From positions 78,664-142,663 of the forward strand of contig JBNGIQ010009080.1 of assembly GCA_049999765.1 (NCBI GenBank): a stretch of DNA of 64,000 nt, in the 5' to 3' direction. Below the pieces are notes generated by a model that saw only the letters and a list, made by a program, of their open reading frames with translations, made no database searches and was not told the DNA's origin. Positions 62,903 to 64,000 of this stretch are shown here, piece after piece; the first letter of the stretch is position 1, and each line of letters opens with the position of its first letter. Both the position numbers and the translations under genes were made by a program. This DNA is from Phaeoceros laevis. Taxonomy: Eukaryota; Anthocerotophyta; Anthocerotopsida; Notothyladales.

Positions 62903-64000
62903 TGCTTGTCTTCCTAAGATGTGTATAAGAGACAGGTGGAAGAACATGGACGAGGAGGCCAGGTGTCAATATGAGAAGGTACAACTTTCACCAACTGTCT
63001 TGTGTTCGCTGTCAAATGCATCCTGTCAAATGCATCTTGTCAAATGCATCTTCCATACTGTCAGTCTGTGATGCAACTGTCTTCCACTTACATCCTGGCT
63101 ACTGAAATGCTTGAACAGATTGCTGCGCAGGACAAGATTAGATATGCAACTGAGTTGGAGGCTTATAAGAAAAAGAAAGAAGAGGTCAGTCTACCAGGTG
63201 GTAGATTCGTATACCTTTCTTGGTTACGCCTTGTGAGTCCTGCTGTCTGTGTGAAACCAATTTGAAGACGAGAGCTTTGCATGGTTACCAGGAAGCACTT
63301 GCCCTGAAGAAGCAGATGGAGGAAAGAAAAGCGGAGTATGCTATGCAGGCTTCCAAGCTTTATAAGCAGAAAGACAAAATGCACCTGGTGACAAAGGTGA
63401 ATATATCTCTGACGTGTGCCGTTGTGAAGGGACATGCTAATCTGTCAAGCTGTTGCATAAATAGTTTATCTCTCTCTCTCTCTTCGGCCGGCAGTTAGTC
63501 AACTTCCAATTTCTTGCAATGCCATCAGCTTCTCAAAGAAGACCGAACTTCACAGAGGAAGAGGAGTAAAATCGAAGATGAACCCGGAAAACCGAAGAAG
63601 CCACAGACTGCTTATTTGTTATTTGGGTGTGTACAATTCCTGACCTCAATGACATGTATCCAGGCTTGAAACTTGGGTTTTATACCAAAACAGCATGTTG
63701 CTGATGTTCGTTTTGCACTGACAGGCATGAGGTAAGGCAGGCTGCCCTAAAGGAAAACCCATCGCTCAGTTTTGTGGACATCAACACGATTGTGTCAACC
63801 AAATGGAGGGTACGTAAGCTGGTCCCTTTGTAGGTAAACACGTACTCAAACGATGAAGTCTTGTGGAAGTTTTGTTTCATTTGGGACCCTCATGCTTGCA
63901 GGAACTTGTTGAGGACGAAAAGCAGAAGTGGCTCGATAAAGCAGCAGCAGCATTGGAGCAGTACAAGATCGATTTGAGTGATTATTACTTGAAGCGGAGA
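61364..64000 (+). CDS. 3xHMG-box protein, partial at the window edge and damaged in assembly
   Basis: Exons: 61364-61951, 62044-62145, 62257-62391, 62494-62555, 62699-62804, a truncated one at 62936-62978, 63119-63184, 63292-63396, 63529-63626, 63725-63809, and 63902 to the edge. The N-terminal 196 residues are acidic with a loose repeat (NCSDADA, NCFDAGA, NCADGDA). Box 1: VKKPLAPFLLFSKEQRPLVK, MNVLLGEKWKNVSNGEKKAY. Box 2: PDKPKHQITAFFAFGNVRRP, WKNMDEEARCQYEK, DKIRYATELEAYKKKK. Box 3: PGKPKKPQTAYLLFGHEVRQ, VSTKWRELVEDEKQKWLDKA. Three boxes are the mark of the plant 3xHMG family, linked to condensed chromosomes. The box-2 exon is broken by a poly-T run and a Tn5 mosaic end, so about 23 nt are missing. 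Confidence 0.93.
62853..62935. other. assembly artefact: 48-T run plus Nextera/Tn5 mosaic end
   Basis: Bases 62853-62900 are T only. Bases 62917-62935 are exactly AGATGTGTATAAGAGACAG, the 19-bp hyperactive Tn5 mosaic end used in Nextera libraries. Translated, it gives MCIRDR on one strand and VSYTHL on the other, the well-known signature of such contamination. Confidence 0.97.
63010..63051. repeat. 14-bp tandem repeat, three copies, in an intron
   Basis: Three consecutive units of tgtcaaatgcatcc or tgtcaaatgcatct inside the intron after the damaged exon. Confidence 0.93.

Noticed and set aside
62685-62984. Minus-strand ORF with a run of Lys after VSYTHL
   Set aside because: It is the reverse translation of the poly-T run and the Nextera mosaic end, so it is not a gene.
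1-64000. A new defence, mobile or biosynthetic gene system
   Set aside because: The genes are unrelated plant housekeeping, organelle and cell-wall genes with their own promoters; I saw no co-directional set that would work as a unit.

Overview
This window is nuclear DNA from a streptophyte, most likely a non-seed land plant (bryophyte, lycophyte or fern grade). The evidence is compact genes with many short GT-AG introns (mostly about 60-150 bp), a cutin-type sn-2 GPAT, plant-only families (DOG1 domain, ATL RING, 3xHMG-box, CBSPPR-like, thylakoid-lumen FKBP13, peroxisomal MDAR4-like), and two very long intronless PLS/E-type PPR genes of the kind that is numerous in plants with heavy organelle RNA editing. 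The species cannot be fixed from the sequence. No virus, plasmid, CRISPR array, tRNA or rRNA was seen. Two 100-base runs of N (17491-17590 and 33027-33126) are assembly gaps.

Layout: 0.8-2.5 kb, GPAT (+); 2.9-4.5 kb, exostosin glycosyltransferase (-); 5.1-6.0 kb, DOG1-domain protein (-); 7.3-9.4 kb, 2-oxoglutarate dioxygenase with 11 exons (+), preceded by a PPR relic; 10.1-13.5 kb, ARM-repeat protein (-), divergent from a PPR-CBS protein at 13.9-17.2 kb (+); a gap and repeats; a decayed PPR pseudogene (-) and an intact 1097-aa PPR gene (+) to 21.9 kb; 22.5-25.2 kb, MDAR (+); a small C2 protein (-) divergent from FKBP13 (+) at 25.5-27.3 kb; SPOUT1-like methyltransferase at 27.8-28.9 kb; an unidentified coiled-coil gene to 30.7 kb; a poorly defined repeat-rich stretch with weak gene candidates at 30.9-35.6 kb; ATL RING ligase at 36.7-37.9 kb; P-class PPR at 39.0-41.3 kb (-); LINES-like protein at 42.2-44.8 kb (-); a second E-type PPR at 45.4-48.2 kb (-) divergent from mitoribosomal mL46 at 48.5-49.9 kb (+); a vanadium-haloperoxidase-like protein at 50.9-52.7 kb (+); and two related HMG-box genes (53.5-55.4 kb and 61.4 kb to the window end) separated by about 6 kb of repeat-bearing, mostly non-coding DNA.

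The genes do not form an operon or a single pathway. They are ordinary housekeeping, organelle and cell-wall genes. Several serve organelles: three PPR genes, PPR-CBS and mL46 (organelle gene expression), FKBP13 (thylakoid lumen) and MDAR (peroxisomal ascorbate recycling).

The most noteworthy observations are: an exact 19-bp Tn5/Nextera mosaic end fused to 48 T residues inside an HMG-box exon (an assembly artefact that has removed about 23 coding bases); a 93-nt intron with no stop codon in the exostosin gene; a 66-bp tandem duplication that copies the exostosin start codon; three likely GC-AG introns; a 31-nt candidate intron; a conserved insert in the PPR arrays of both E-type genes; and a haloperoxidase-like gene that appears to lack its vanadate-ligand histidine. 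I built exon models by hand by matching reading frame, splice consensus and family alignment from memory. They are models, not transcript evidence.
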